DNA from: DAMBHY01 sp032068765
GTDB lineage: Bacteria > Bacteroidota > Bacteroidia > Bacteroidales > Dysgonomonadaceae
Length of the DNA stretch: 64,000 nt
Assembly (NCBI GenBank): GCA_032068765.1
Contig: DAMBHY010000007.1
Coordinates: 45,681-109,680, forward strand
Reading direction: 5' to 3'
The translations under genes were made by a program, and so were the position numbers. This document shows, piece after piece, positions 9,161 to 17,688 of this stretch (position 1 is the first letter of the stretch; each line of letters opens with the position of its first letter). Under the pieces are notes generated by a model. That model saw only the letters and a program-made list of their open reading frames with translations, made no database searches and had not been told where the DNA came from.

Positions 9161-10893
9161 GGGAATGTGAGTATAAAACTCAAACCACCTTCCGGTCTAT
9201 TCTTAGCTACGATATTGCCTTGGTGAAATATCATGGCGTTTTTTACAATTGAAAGTCCTAATCCCGAACCTCCTGTGTTGCGGGTTCTACCTTCGTTTAC
9301 ACGATAAAATCTTTCGAAAATCCTCACCAGATGCTTTTCTTCTACTCCGACTCCGTTGTCAAAGAATTCGTAATGATTGCTTCCGTCATTGATATTCAGC
9401 CATCTGGTAACAACCTGTATTTCATCTCCCGCGTAAGCCAAAGAGTTTTCAGCTAAGTTTCTAAAAATGGAGTATAATAATGTTCTGTTTCCTTCCACAA
9501 AGTTGTTTTCGGGGATTTCTATTTGAAAAGTACTTCTTTTTTCTTCAAAATTGTCTTCTAAATCGGACTTAACTTCTTCCAGAAGTTCTTTCATATTCAC
9601 TGCCTCTCTAGTGAACCTGTCGGATGCTTCTTCTATTTTTGTCAAAAGACTGATGTCCTGAATCAATTCTGACAACCGCATTGTTTGAGCGTAAGCTCTT
9701 TCTAGGAAAGAATTACGACGTTGTGTGTCATCTTCCTTCAAGCTGAAAATCGTTTCTATATATCCACGAATGCTCGTCACTGGAGTTCGAAGTTCGTGGG
9801 CAATGTTGTTGGTCATTTCTTGTTTGAGAAGACGTGTCTTTTCAACTTTCGTGATATCACTTATATACAGTTCAAAACTTTCATCATCAAAAACTATTAC
9901 TCGTACGCTGAATTTTTTGCCGTTATTCTCAAATAATTGTGTGTAAACGTTCATTGAACGGGGTTTAGTATCCAAAAAATGGACAATTTGAGCGAATTTT
10001 GGTTTTGAGAATATATCTTCAATATTAATTACCGGCTTGTCAAAGATGACATTGAGAAACTGAATAATATGCGTATTAACATACACTTCGGTTCTATCTT
10101 TCGAAAAAATAGCAATCCCTTCTTCCGAATAATGGAAATGTTGCAAAAGTTTTTCTCTTTCTAATGCGGTCTGTTTTCTGTTTTCTTGTAATTGATTATA
10201 GTTATCTACAATCACGGCACTGATTTCTCCGACTTCATCATCACGAAAGATAACCGGTTCATTCACAATTTCTCCATTCTTTAATCGTTGTGAAAATATG
10301 CGTAAATCCTGCAGTGATTTTGAAAACTGATTTGCAAAGAATTTCATTAATAAACCGGATACAAGAAAAAACAACAATATAAACACAAGAAAACTATTTC
10401 CTGATTGCAAAATGGATACTACACGTTCATCAAAAGGAAGAGCAATGCGGACAAAATATAGATCGGTAAACCGTTTTGCGTAGTAAATATATTTTATTTT
10501 GGTAGTTTTTGAAACGCGGATGTCATATCCGGTTTGATTGACAATCGCTTTTTGGATTTCTTTCCTTTGAAGGTGGTTTTCCATCTTTTCAGATGTTAGC
10601 GTATTGTCATAAAGCACTTTCCCATTCCAGTCTATAATGGTTAGGCGTACTTCATCAGGAAAATATAACAATAAATTATTGACCTTATTAACGTCATAAG
10701 AATTGAGCAGATTGTTGGTTTTAATGAACTTATGTACCGATTCCGCATACACATCCATGATATTTTCAAGGTACTTGATGCGTTCTTTCTTAATCTGAGT
10801 TTGTTCAAAAACAATTACACTTATAGCAAAAATAGCCATAATTATTGAAAAGTAAATAAATATTCTTTTGCGATAAGAGTGTCCTCCTGTCAT
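9151..10893 (-). CDS. PhoR-like membrane sensor histidine kinase
   Basis: Sensor kinase of a two-component system. Two membrane helices (about residues 10-29 and 167-187) bracket a periplasmic sensor of roughly 135 residues; then come a HAMP region (about 190-235), a PAS-like segment (about 245-345, EEGIAIFSKDRTEVYVN), the phosphorylated His in NNIAHELRTPVTS near residue 366, and an HATPase with RNLAENSLAYAGD (N box), FFDNGVGV (G1) and GGSGLGLSIVKN (G2). The layout is that of PhoR, but no phosphate genes are near, so the signal is unknown. It starts 3 bases after the response regulator stop, so the two are one operon. Confidence 0.9.
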   Translation of the reverse strand: MTGGHSYRKRIFIYFSIIMAIFAISVIVFEQTQIKKERIKYLENIMDVYAESVHKFIKTNNLLNSYDVNKVNNLLLYFPDEVRLTIIDWNGKVLYDNTLTSEKMENHLQRKEIQKAIVNQTGYDIRVSKTTKIKYIYYAKRFTDLYFVRIALPFDERVVSILQSGNSFLVFILLFFLVSGLLMKFFANQFSKSLQDLRIFSQRLKNGEIVNEPVIFRDDEVGEISAVIVDNYNQLQENRKQTALEREKLLQHFHYSEEGIAIFSKDRTEVYVNTHIIQFLNVIFDKPVINIEDIFSKPKFAQIVHFLDTKPRSMNVYTQLFENNGKKFSVRVIVFDDESFELYISDITKVEKTRLLKQEMTNNIAHELRTPVTSIRGYIETIFSLKEDDTQRRNSFLERAYAQTMRLSELIQDISLLTKIEEASDRFTREAVNMKELLEEVKSDLEDNFEEKRSTFQIEIPENNFVEGNRTLLYSIFRNLAENSLAYAGDEIQVVTRWLNINDGSNHYEFFDNGVGVEEKHLVRIFERFYRVNEGRTRNTGGSGLGLSIVKNAMIFHQGNIVAKNRPEGGLSFILTFPKK

Positions 10894-10896
10894 GAA

Positions 10897-11580
10897 CTAT
10901 TCTGTTTTTCCTTCTAAATTAATATAATAGCCGAATCCGGAACGATTGACTATAATAGATGAGTAATCTTTTAATTTTTTACGTAACCGCGTGATGTGGA
11001 CGTCGACGGTTCTGTCTAAAACAAATTCGTTGTCGCTCCAAACACTGTTGAGTATTTCGCTGCGCGTCATTACGTTGGGTGAGGCTTGTGCAAGCAGCGT
11101 TAATATTTCGAATTCTTTTTTTGTAAGAGGAATTTCTTCGTCGTCTATCGTTACGCGGTTGGATTTCATATCTATTACCAAACCGTTCACACTCCAAGTA
11201 ATTGGTTCTTCTATAGTCATTGTACTTCTTTTCAATATTGCTTTGACACGTGCAATAACTTCTTTGATAGAAAATGGCTTAGCGATGTAATCGTCTCCAC
11301 CAAGTGAAAATCCTGTAAGCATATCGTTTTCTGTATTCTTTGCAGTAAGGAAAATGATTGGAACCTGATTATTTTGCTTGCGTATTTGTTCTGCCATCTT
11401 GAAACCCGATATTCCGCCCATCATCACATCAAGAAGAATCAAGTGATGTTTATCCGTGATTTTAGTAAGAGCCTCTTCTCCTGAATTGGCAACATCTACC
11501 AAGAAGCCCTCATTTTCGAGATTAAATTGTAGGATATCACAAATATCTCTTTCATCGTCAACGACCAGAATTCTTTCCAT
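10897..11580 (-). CDS. OmpR/PhoB-family response regulator
   Basis: A 227-residue DNA-binding response regulator. The receiver domain has the acidic pair in VVDDERD (residues 8-9), the phosphoacceptor Asp51 in LLDVMM, the FLTAK Thr and the conserved Lys in DDYIAKPFS. The C-terminal winged helix (about 130-225) carries LTKKEFEILTLLAQ and the recognition segment ILDRTVDVHITRLRKKL in the form VLDRTVDVHITRLRKKL. It is transcribed first, with the kinase gene directly downstream. A -7-like TATATTTG (11634-11627) lies 47 bases upstream of the ATG without a clear -33 box. Confidence 0.92.
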   Translation of the reverse strand: MERILVVDDERDICDILQFNLENEGFLVDVANSGEEALTKITDKHHLILLDVMMGGISGFKMAEQIRKQNNQVPIIFLTAKNTENDMLTGFSLGGDDYIAKPFSIKEVIARVKAILKRSTMTIEEPITWSVNGLVIDMKSNRVTIDDEEIPLTKKEFEILTLLAQASPNVMTRSEILNSVWSDNEFVLDRTVDVHITRLRKKLKDYSSIIVNRSGFGYYINLEGKTE

Positions 11581-11692
11581 TTTAAAAATAGGATTTATTT
11601 AGTTTTTAGGTCTTTCAAAACCGTTACAAATATACAATAGTTAAATTAGATATTTATTAAGAATATGTTACGCTAAACTTTATTTTAATTAA

Positions 11693-11728
11693 TAATAAAA
11701 AGGACTGAATCGTGAGAATCAGTCCTTG
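11693..11728 (-). terminator. Terminator of the small acidic protein gene
   Basis: AAGGACTGAATC pairs with GAATCAGTCCTT (one mismatch) around a 4-base loop, followed on the minus strand by a T-run. It lies just past the stop at 11746. Confidence 0.75.
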
Positions 11729-11745
11729 ATGTATTTGTAAAGAGT

Positions 11746-12090
11746 TTATTTGATTACATTTTCAGCAATTTTTCTAAAATCAGGCAAAGGATTATTGCTC
11801 CACATCCATTCCGGTCCGTTAAGCAGCTCTACCACTTTATTGATTATTTCTTCTCTTGAAAAATCCATTAATTTGTCTGAAGAAATAAGAACTTGTTCGT
11901 CTTCCGAGGGAGAATTATCAAATCTTTTCTGAAGTTCATAGCGGTTCTCTCTGTCACCTCCATAGCGTAAATCTAAAAATTCACGTGCGTTATGATCTTT
12001 GTTCCATTCCCAAGCTACTACTAAATCATTTACCAAACTATTTACTTTTGAATTATCTTCAAAATTATCCTTTATCATATTATTATCCAT
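11746..12090 (-). CDS. Small acidic hypothetical protein
   Basis: 114 residues, no signal peptide or membrane segment, and clearly acidic: many Asp and Glu against few Lys and Arg. Trp residues cluster in AWEWNKDHNAREF and GPEWMWSNNPLPDF. I do not recognise a family. The gene has its own perfect-looking terminator and lies alone between the response regulator gene (same strand) and the divergent OmpA gene, so it seems to be a real, independently expressed gene. A start at residue 5 (MIKDNFED) is also possible. Confidence 0.6.
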   Translation of the reverse strand: MDNNMIKDNFEDNSKVNSLVNDLVVAWEWNKDHNAREFLDLRYGGDRENRYELQKRFDNSPSEDEQVLISSDKLMDFSREEIINKVVELLNGPEWMWSNNPLPDFRKIAENVIK

Positions 12091-12312
12091 AAAGCTTTAT
12101 TTTTTTATTTGTTGTTTATTTTGATTAACAGATTTGATTAATTATTGTTTTGTGAGTATTATCTTTTATTACTGCGGTTTTATTCAAATAAGGAAATTAA
12201 AATAAAATTAATGAAATAACATTCACTTAACTCTTATTCACTAATAAAATAAACATTTTTCACATCTCGATGTTATATCATAATTAAAACAATTACTCAA
12301 TTTTATATTAGG

Positions 12313-13755
12313 ATGAAAACAACGAAATTAATTTTATTAGGCCTATTATTAGTGCTTACACAGAATTTTTATGCACAGACTTCTGACAACAGACATGCAT
12401 TGAAAGTGTTCGTAACGAAAAGTGAATACAAAGGAGATTTGGGAAATGACTTGTGGAAATTCGGCGAATTCAGTGCGAAAGATAACTATGCTTGGAACTG
12501 GGGCGGAGCATTAGCTTACCAAAATTATATAAATAGTTCTTTTGACTGGGGATTACAATTTGGTTTTGGCGAATATGATTTCTGGAACGAAAATACAAAA
12601 CTTGGTTTTCAAGGAAATAAATATGATGCAAATCTTTTTGTGAACTATAAACTTAATAACGGCTATATTTTCGGAGAAAATTCTGTAGTAGCTCCATATA
12701 TTACATTCGGTATTGGAGGAGCTGGATATACGGGCGGAAATGTCAACAAAAATCCAATGTTTGACTTTACAGTTCCGGTGGGAGCAGGATTTCAAGTGAA
12801 AGTTACAGAAAACTTCGGATTTGAATATAAATATGTATACAACTTTACTTCACAAGATATGAGAGATCATACAAATGTTGCTAACTTGAAAAACGATTTC
12901 TTAGGTTTAAGCAATGATGCATATGGTCAACATTTTGTAGGTTTTAGCTATACATTTGGTTCAAGAGATACAGATAAAGACGGTGTGAAAGACAGCAGAG
13001 ACTTGTGTTCTAACACTCCGGTTGGAGTTGTAGTTGACGCAAATGGTTGTCCGGTTGATACAGATAAAGATGGTGTAGCGGATTATTTGGATAAATGTCC
13101 TGACATGCCCGGCTTAGCTAAATTCAACGGATGTCCTGATTCTGACGGCGACGGAGTTCCTGACAATATGGATAAATGTCCTGACACTCCTGCAAATGTT
13201 CAGGTTGACGCTAATGGATGTCCGCTTGACTCTGACGGCGATGGTATCGTAGATTATTTGGACAAATGTCCTAATCAAGCAGGTCTTGCTAAATTCAACG
13301 GATGTCCTGACACAGATGGCGACGGAATTCCTGATTCAGAAGATAAATGCCCAGAAGTTGCTGGAACACGCGCAAATAAAGGATGTCCAGAAGTTTCTGC
13401 TGAAACAAATAAAATTTTTAAAGAAGCCCTTCAAGGAATACAATTTGATTTCGATAAAGCAACTATCAAACCACAGTCTTATCCAATATTGCAAAAAGTT
13501 GTAACGGTAATGAATGAAAATCCTGCTTACAATCTTGTAATTAACGGTCATACCGACAGTAAAGGTTCTGATGCTTACAACTTAGATTTGTCAAAACGTC
13601 GTGCAGCTTCTGTGATGCAATATTTGATTGACAAAGGAATCAGTGCTTCACGTCTTACTTCAAACGGTTACGGTGAATCTCGTCCGGTAGCTGACAACAA
13701 AACTAAGAAAGGCCAATATCTCAACAGACGTGTAGAATTTAAAGTAGAATTCTAA
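12313..13755 (+). CDS. OmpA-family outer membrane protein with TSP3 repeats
   Basis: Outer membrane protein that probably links the membrane to peptidoglycan. A Sec signal peptide ends at about residue 21 (TQNFYAQ). Residues about 25-215 form an OmpA-like beta barrel rich in aromatic residues. Residues about 218-350 hold calcium-binding thrombospondin type 3 repeats of the form DTDKDGVxDxxDxCPxTP, repeated five or so times. The C-terminal OmpA peptidoglycan-binding domain starts near residue 372 (IQFDFDKATIKPQSYPIL) with the NGHTDSKGSDAYNLDLSKRRA motif. The 480-residue size and layout match the abundant OmpA-type proteins of Bacteroidales. Single gene with a strong terminator. Confidence 0.95.
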   Translation: MKTTKLILLGLLLVLTQNFYAQTSDNRHALKVFVTKSEYKGDLGNDLWKFGEFSAKDNYAWNWGGALAYQNYINSSFDWGLQFGFGEYDFWNENTKLGFQGNKYDANLFVNYKLNNGYIFGENSVVAPYITFGIGGAGYTGGNVNKNPMFDFTVPVGAGFQVKVTENFGFEYKYVYNFTSQDMRDHTNVANLKNDFLGLSNDAYGQHFVGFSYTFGSRDTDKDGVKDSRDLCSNTPVGVVVDANGCPVDTDKDGVADYLDKCPDMPGLAKFNGCPDSDGDGVPDNMDKCPDTPANVQVDANGCPLDSDGDGIVDYLDKCPNQAGLAKFNGCPDTDGDGIPDSEDKCPEVAGTRANKGCPEVSAETNKIFKEALQGIQFDFDKATIKPQSYPILQKVVTVMNENPAYNLVINGHTDSKGSDAYNLDLSKRRAASVMQYLIDKGISASRLTSNGYGESRPVADNKTKKGQYLNRRVEFKVEF

Positions 13756-13775
13756 ATAAAACATATTTGTTATTG

Positions 13776-13808
13776 AAAAAGGCTTCGCAAATTTGCGAAG
13801 CCTTTTTT
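13776..13808 (+). terminator. Terminator of the OmpA-family gene
   Basis: A perfect palindrome: AAAAAGGCTTCGCAAA followed by its complement TTTGCGAAGCCTTTTT, with a T-run at the end. It begins 20 bases after the stop codon. Confidence 0.85.
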
Positions 13809-13848
13809 ATTTCGAAATGAATAAGAAAGGATTATAGCGCATTGTGGT

Positions 13849-13932
13849 TCAATGCCGCATTGCCCGTAGTTCTGCTTTATCAAGTTCATTCTCTTTCTCT
13901 TTGCAATACTCTTTTAATTCTTGTGATATCAT
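13849..13932 (-). CDS. Possible 27-residue ORF downstream of hsdR
   Basis: A short frame starting 20 bases after the hsdR stop reads MISQELKEYCKEKE, NELDKAELRAMRH, then stop. It is charged and looks helical rather than random, and could be the start of a gene lost by truncation, or a short leader-like peptide. I recognise no family and it may be chance. Confidence 0.2.
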   Translation of the reverse strand: MISQELKEYCKEKENELDKAELRAMRH

Positions 13933-13952
13933 TGTATTAATTTTAATATTAT

Positions 13953-16900
13953 TTAAACTCTCCCCCCAATCCCTTTAAACTTCTCAACAAAAGCACTAAT
14001 TTTCTGAAATACGCTTTGCTTTTTAGTTAGATATTGAGGGTTAAGTGGACTCATCTTTGGTAAAATAGAGTTGAGCTCCGTTCCATTTTCGCTTGCGTAT
14101 TCCTTTTTCAATGAGGTGGTGATATAACGTTTTGCCTCTTCTTGATTAAGTTGTTCACTCGCGATGAGTTGTGCCGCTTCTTCTTTTTGCTTTTCCTGTG
14201 CATATAAGAAGAAAGAATCGATAATGCTCGCTTTATCTTTTATATTATCAAGGTCTGTTTGATTAATAAAGTCCACAATCAGCCCTTCTTTGGCTCTGTT
14301 TTCCACACTTCCTCTGATGATGCGGCGCATTTCTTCCACCAGTTCAGCCTTATTCTTGTTTTTTTTGTTATGGTCAAATATCAATTCCAGAATATAATCA
14401 AGATTGATTTCCTGCGATTTCAGCAAATCCACTTCGAAAACCACATCATCCCAGTCTAGTGTAGTTTGTTCGGCTTCTTCACCTTTTCGTTGATCTCTCA
14501 ACCAATCACGAATGTCGTTGTATTTAGATTTGTAGTCTTGAACCAATCTGTCAGGCAGAACGTCAATCTCTTTCAGCAGTTCCATATCCTTATCTGTCAG
14601 GAAATGTGATTTCTTGAAAGCTTCCACTTCCTCCTGATTTTCGAGGTCGATGTGTTGCAATTCCTTTAAATTGGAAAACTCGTCATAGTTTTGAAGTATA
14701 TTTTCAATACGCAGATATTCTCCGAAAACTTTAGCGAATTCTTTCTTATCCGCTTCTCTGAATATTTCGTCAGGAGAGGGAAATTTATGGCGTAAGTCCT
14801 CCACCACATCGCGATATCCGCGATGTGCTTTCCCCGTGATAATATCGGTAAATCCTTGTAAATATTCCTTGAAACTTTTTTCCAGAATAATATCGCGGGT
14901 GTTTTTCTTGCCGAACAGAGTTATCGAGTCAATGGTAGCTTGTTCTAAATCGCGGAATGTAATTATATTACCGAAAGTTTTGGTGGCGTCATAAATGCGG
15001 TTGGTTCGGGAAAAAGCCTGCAGCAATCCGTGATACCTCAGGTTCTTGTCAACGAAAAGGGTATTGAGCTGTTGTGCGTCGAAACCGGTTAGAAACATCC
15101 CCACCACAATCACCAAATCAATCTTTTCTTCTTCCGGAAGCTTGCGTCCTTCATTGTCCACACCTTTCACGCGTCGTGCCAAATCTTTGTAATAATTTTC
15201 AAACTCTTTGCTGTCCACGCTGTAGCTGGTACGAAACATAGCGTTGTAGTCGTTAATGGCTTTTTCCAAAAATTCCTTGGCAGAACTGTTCAAAGCGGTA
15301 GGTTCGAAACTTTCATCCTGAATATCACCTATGGCGTCTTGTTCTTCGTTGGCCGTAAAAGAATAGATAGTCGCTATTTTAAGCGGATGTTCACGTTCTT
15401 TTTGCAGCTTCATCAATTCTTCGTAATACAATTTTGCCGCTTCTACGCTATTGACGGCAAACATGGCGTTAAAACCGTTGTTGCTTCCGAACGTACGGTG
15501 CGTTTTGATAGCGAAATTGTTGAGGATGTATTGTGATATCTCTTTAATACGTGCTGGATGGAGTAACGCCTGTTTGTTTTCAGCGGCGGTCAGTTTCTTT
15601 TCGTCCTGTTCTTTTTCTATGCTTTTGAACTTTGGGCGCACATTATTATAATCTACTTTGAACTTCAATACCTTATTGTCGCGAATGGCATCTGTGATGA
15701 CATACGCGTGCAGTTCGTTGCCGAACACGCTGGCTGTAGTTTCAGCTCCCAAGGCATTTTCCTGAAAGATGGGCGTTCCTGTAAAACCGAACTGATAATA
15801 TTTTTTGAATTTCTTTCGTAACAGCTTTTGCGCTTCTCCAAACTGTGAGCGGTGAGCCTCATCGAAAATGAACACTACTTGTTTCTGATAAATAGGCAGA
15901 TTGTTTTCGCTCTTCATCAAATTGTTAAGTTTCTGAAGAGTAGTTACTATGATTTTGTTGTCATCCTTTTCGATGTTGCGTTTCAGTCCTTCCGTACTGG
16001 CGGAGCCGTTGACACTGTCTGGCGAAAACCGCTGATATTCTTTCATGGTCTGATAGTCCAGGTCTTTTCTGTCTACCACAAAGAACACTTTGTCAATAAA
16101 ATCCAGTTGCGTGGCAAGACGCGCCGCCTTGAAACTTGTCAGTGTCTTGCCGGAACCGGTGGTATGCCACACGTAGCCTCCACCTTCTGGTGTAGACCAT
16201 TTTCTGGCGTTATACGAGCTTTGTATTTTCCACAATAGTCTTTCCGTTGCGGCTATTTGATAAGGGCGCATTATCAAAAGTGTGTCCGTAACATCTAGAA
16301 CGGAGTAAGTAAAAAGCACATTCAGCAATGTGTTTTTCTGAAAAAATGTAGCCGTAAAGTCTTTCAGGTCTTCTATCGCCAGGTTGTCCGCTTTTGCCCA
16401 GTTCATCGTAAAGTCGAAACTATTTTTATTTCTTTTTACGGTATTAGCAAAATAGCGGGTATCTCCTCCGTTTGAGATGACGAAGAGCTGTACATATTTA
16501 AAAAGAGAATTGTCGCTGTTGAAACTTTCTTTTGAATAGCGGTGTATTTGGTTGAACGCTTCACGAATGGCTACGCCGCGCTTCTTCAGTTCTATCTGCA
16601 CAAGTGGCAGACCGTTTATCAGGATGGTTACGTCATATCTGTTGACATGTTTGCCTTTTTGCTCATACTGATTCATCACCTGCACCTTGTTGCGTACAAG
16701 ATTCTTTTTGTCCACCAGATAGATGTTTTGGATATGCCCATCGTCAAAGATAAAATCATGGATATGATTATCATGTATTTTCCGAGACTTTTCTACAATA
16801 GTATCGCCGGGTTTGTCCACATACTCTTCAAGAAACCGCGTCCATTCATTGCCGTTGAATTTCATATTGTTGAGCGACTCTAACTGCACACGCAGGTTTG

Positions 16901-17093
16901 CCAACATCTCTTCCTTGCTTTTAAATGTAGGCAGAGCTTCATAACCCTGACTTATCAGGTCTTCGATAAATTCTTTTTCGAGTGCCGCCTCCGATTGAAA
17001 ACCGTTGGGCGTGTCCGAAACTGTGGAAATCTTGGTGTAGCTGTCCAATACTATAAAGTTATTGGACTCTGCGATGGTACTGTATGTGTTCAT
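13953..17093 (-). CDS. hsdR: Type I restriction enzyme R subunit
   Basis: Motor and nuclease subunit of a type I restriction-modification enzyme: it translocates DNA with ATP and cuts unmethylated targets. The PD-(D/E)xK nuclease is near residues 155-175 (RYDVTILINGLPLVQIELKK, with D and ExK). The SF2 motor has Walker A in WHTTGSGKTLTSF near 312, DEAH in FIFDEAHRSQFG near 411, FTGTPIF motif III near 436 and the helicase RecA2 motifs LTGFDAQQLNTLFVDK and QAFSRTNRI near 675-715. At 1046 residues it is the size of the EcoR124-type (IC) subunit. All motifs look intact. It is last in the hsdM-hsdS-hsdR order, separated from hsdS by the GxxExxY cassette. Confidence 0.95.
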   Translation of the reverse strand: MNTYSTIAESNNFIVLDSYTKISTVSDTPNGFQSEAALEKEFIEDLISQGYEALPTFKSKEEMLANLRVQLESLNNMKFNGNEWTRFLEEYVDKPGDTIVEKSRKIHDNHIHDFIFDDGHIQNIYLVDKKNLVRNKVQVMNQYEQKGKHVNRYDVTILINGLPLVQIELKKRGVAIREAFNQIHRYSKESFNSDNSLFKYVQLFVISNGGDTRYFANTVKRNKNSFDFTMNWAKADNLAIEDLKDFTATFFQKNTLLNVLFTYSVLDVTDTLLIMRPYQIAATERLLWKIQSSYNARKWSTPEGGGYVWHTTGSGKTLTSFKAARLATQLDFIDKVFFVVDRKDLDYQTMKEYQRFSPDSVNGSASTEGLKRNIEKDDNKIIVTTLQKLNNLMKSENNLPIYQKQVVFIFDEAHRSQFGEAQKLLRKKFKKYYQFGFTGTPIFQENALGAETTASVFGNELHAYVITDAIRDNKVLKFKVDYNNVRPKFKSIEKEQDEKKLTAAENKQALLHPARIKEISQYILNNFAIKTHRTFGSNNGFNAMFAVNSVEAAKLYYEELMKLQKEREHPLKIATIYSFTANEEQDAIGDIQDESFEPTALNSSAKEFLEKAINDYNAMFRTSYSVDSKEFENYYKDLARRVKGVDNEGRKLPEEEKIDLVIVVGMFLTGFDAQQLNTLFVDKNLRYHGLLQAFSRTNRIYDATKTFGNIITFRDLEQATIDSITLFGKKNTRDIILEKSFKEYLQGFTDIITGKAHRGYRDVVEDLRHKFPSPDEIFREADKKEFAKVFGEYLRIENILQNYDEFSNLKELQHIDLENQEEVEAFKKSHFLTDKDMELLKEIDVLPDRLVQDYKSKYNDIRDWLRDQRKGEEAEQTTLDWDDVVFEVDLLKSQEINLDYILELIFDHNKKNKNKAELVEEMRRIIRGSVENRAKEGLIVDFINQTDLDNIKDKASIIDSFFLYAQEKQKEEAAQLIASEQLNQEEAKRYITTSLKKEYASENGTELNSILPKMSPLNPQYLTKKQSVFQKISAFVEKFKGIGGRV

Positions 17094-17108
17094 ATATTTT
17101 TAATTGTT

Positions 17109-17206
17109 GTCTGAATTTAATTGTCAGAATTAGGATTTTTAGGATGAATGGATTTAAGGATTATAAAATCCTATCATCATATAATTTTACAAATCTTAAT
17201 TCAGAC
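17109..17206. repeat. Inverted-repeat element, copy A (hsdR side)
   Basis: An imperfect palindrome of about 98 bases filling the gap between the GxxExxY gene and hsdR. The outer ends GTCTGAATT (17109-17117) and AATTCAGAC (17198-17206) are perfect inverted repeats and the centre holds AGGATTATAAAATCCT. A second copy lies at 17601-17688; both contain ATCCTATCATCATATAAT followed by sequence ending in AATTCAGAC. The GxxExxY stop codon (17201-17203) falls inside this end. Confidence 0.75.
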
Positions 17207-17590
17207 TTTTTTATTCTCCGGATGATTAATATTATATACTCTTTTAAATTCCAAACTTTTAGAACCAAAATTGATAAGCAATCCAATAGGTAAATTATAT
17301 GCCTGACAATAGTTCATGGCTTGTGCAAGATGAACATCTTCCAATTTTGTCAGTGCTTTCAGCTCTACCATGATGCAATCTTCTACAAAAAAATCAACGC
17401 GACGTGTGCCAATATCATAACATTCATAAAAGATACTCATTTCCATCTCACGTTGATATTGGATGCCTTGTTTGTCAAATTCTATGGCAAGGGCGCGCTG
17501 GTAAATGACTTCCTGAAAACCATTCCCCAACGTACTGTGCACCTTCATTGCACAACCAATTATTTTATGTGTCAATTCTTCGTATTTCAT
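17201..17590 (-). CDS. GxxExxY family PD-(D/E)xK nuclease-like protein
   Basis: 129 residues of the GxxExxY family (PDDEXK_3 in Pfam), a nuclease-fold family of unknown function. The naming motif appears as GNGFQEVIYQRAL near residues 22-35, and the fold's catalytic pattern is intact: Asp in RRVDFFVED, then VELKAL with the Glu-x-Lys, near 66-80. The C terminus has the usual PIGLLINFGSKSLEFKRV block. It sits between hsdS and hsdR where type I operons normally have no gene, bracketed by two copies of an inverted-repeat element, and its stop codon is supplied by one copy. This looks like a cassette that entered the operon (inference). Confidence 0.9.
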   Translation of the reverse strand: MKYEELTHKIIGCAMKVHSTLGNGFQEVIYQRALAIEFDKQGIQYQREMEMSIFYECYDIGTRRVDFFVEDCIMVELKALTKLEDVHLAQAMNYCQAYNLPIGLLINFGSKSLEFKRVYNINHPENKKV

Positions 17591-17600
17591 TGTGTCAATT

Positions 17601-17688
17601 ATTGTCAGAATTAAGATTAGATAGATTAAAGGATTTTAGGATTTTTTTAATCCTATCATCATATAATCCTAAAAATCATAATTCAGAC
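17601..17688. repeat. Inverted-repeat element, copy B (hsdS side)
   Basis: An 88-base copy of the element at 17109-17206. It begins ATTGTCAGAATTA, has the central block ATCCTATCATCATATAAT, and ends CATAATTCAGAC. Most positions agree with copy A, with differences mainly in A/T runs. It overlaps the 3' end of hsdS: the last codons and the stop of hsdS (17676-17678) are made from the repeat end. Confidence 0.75.
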
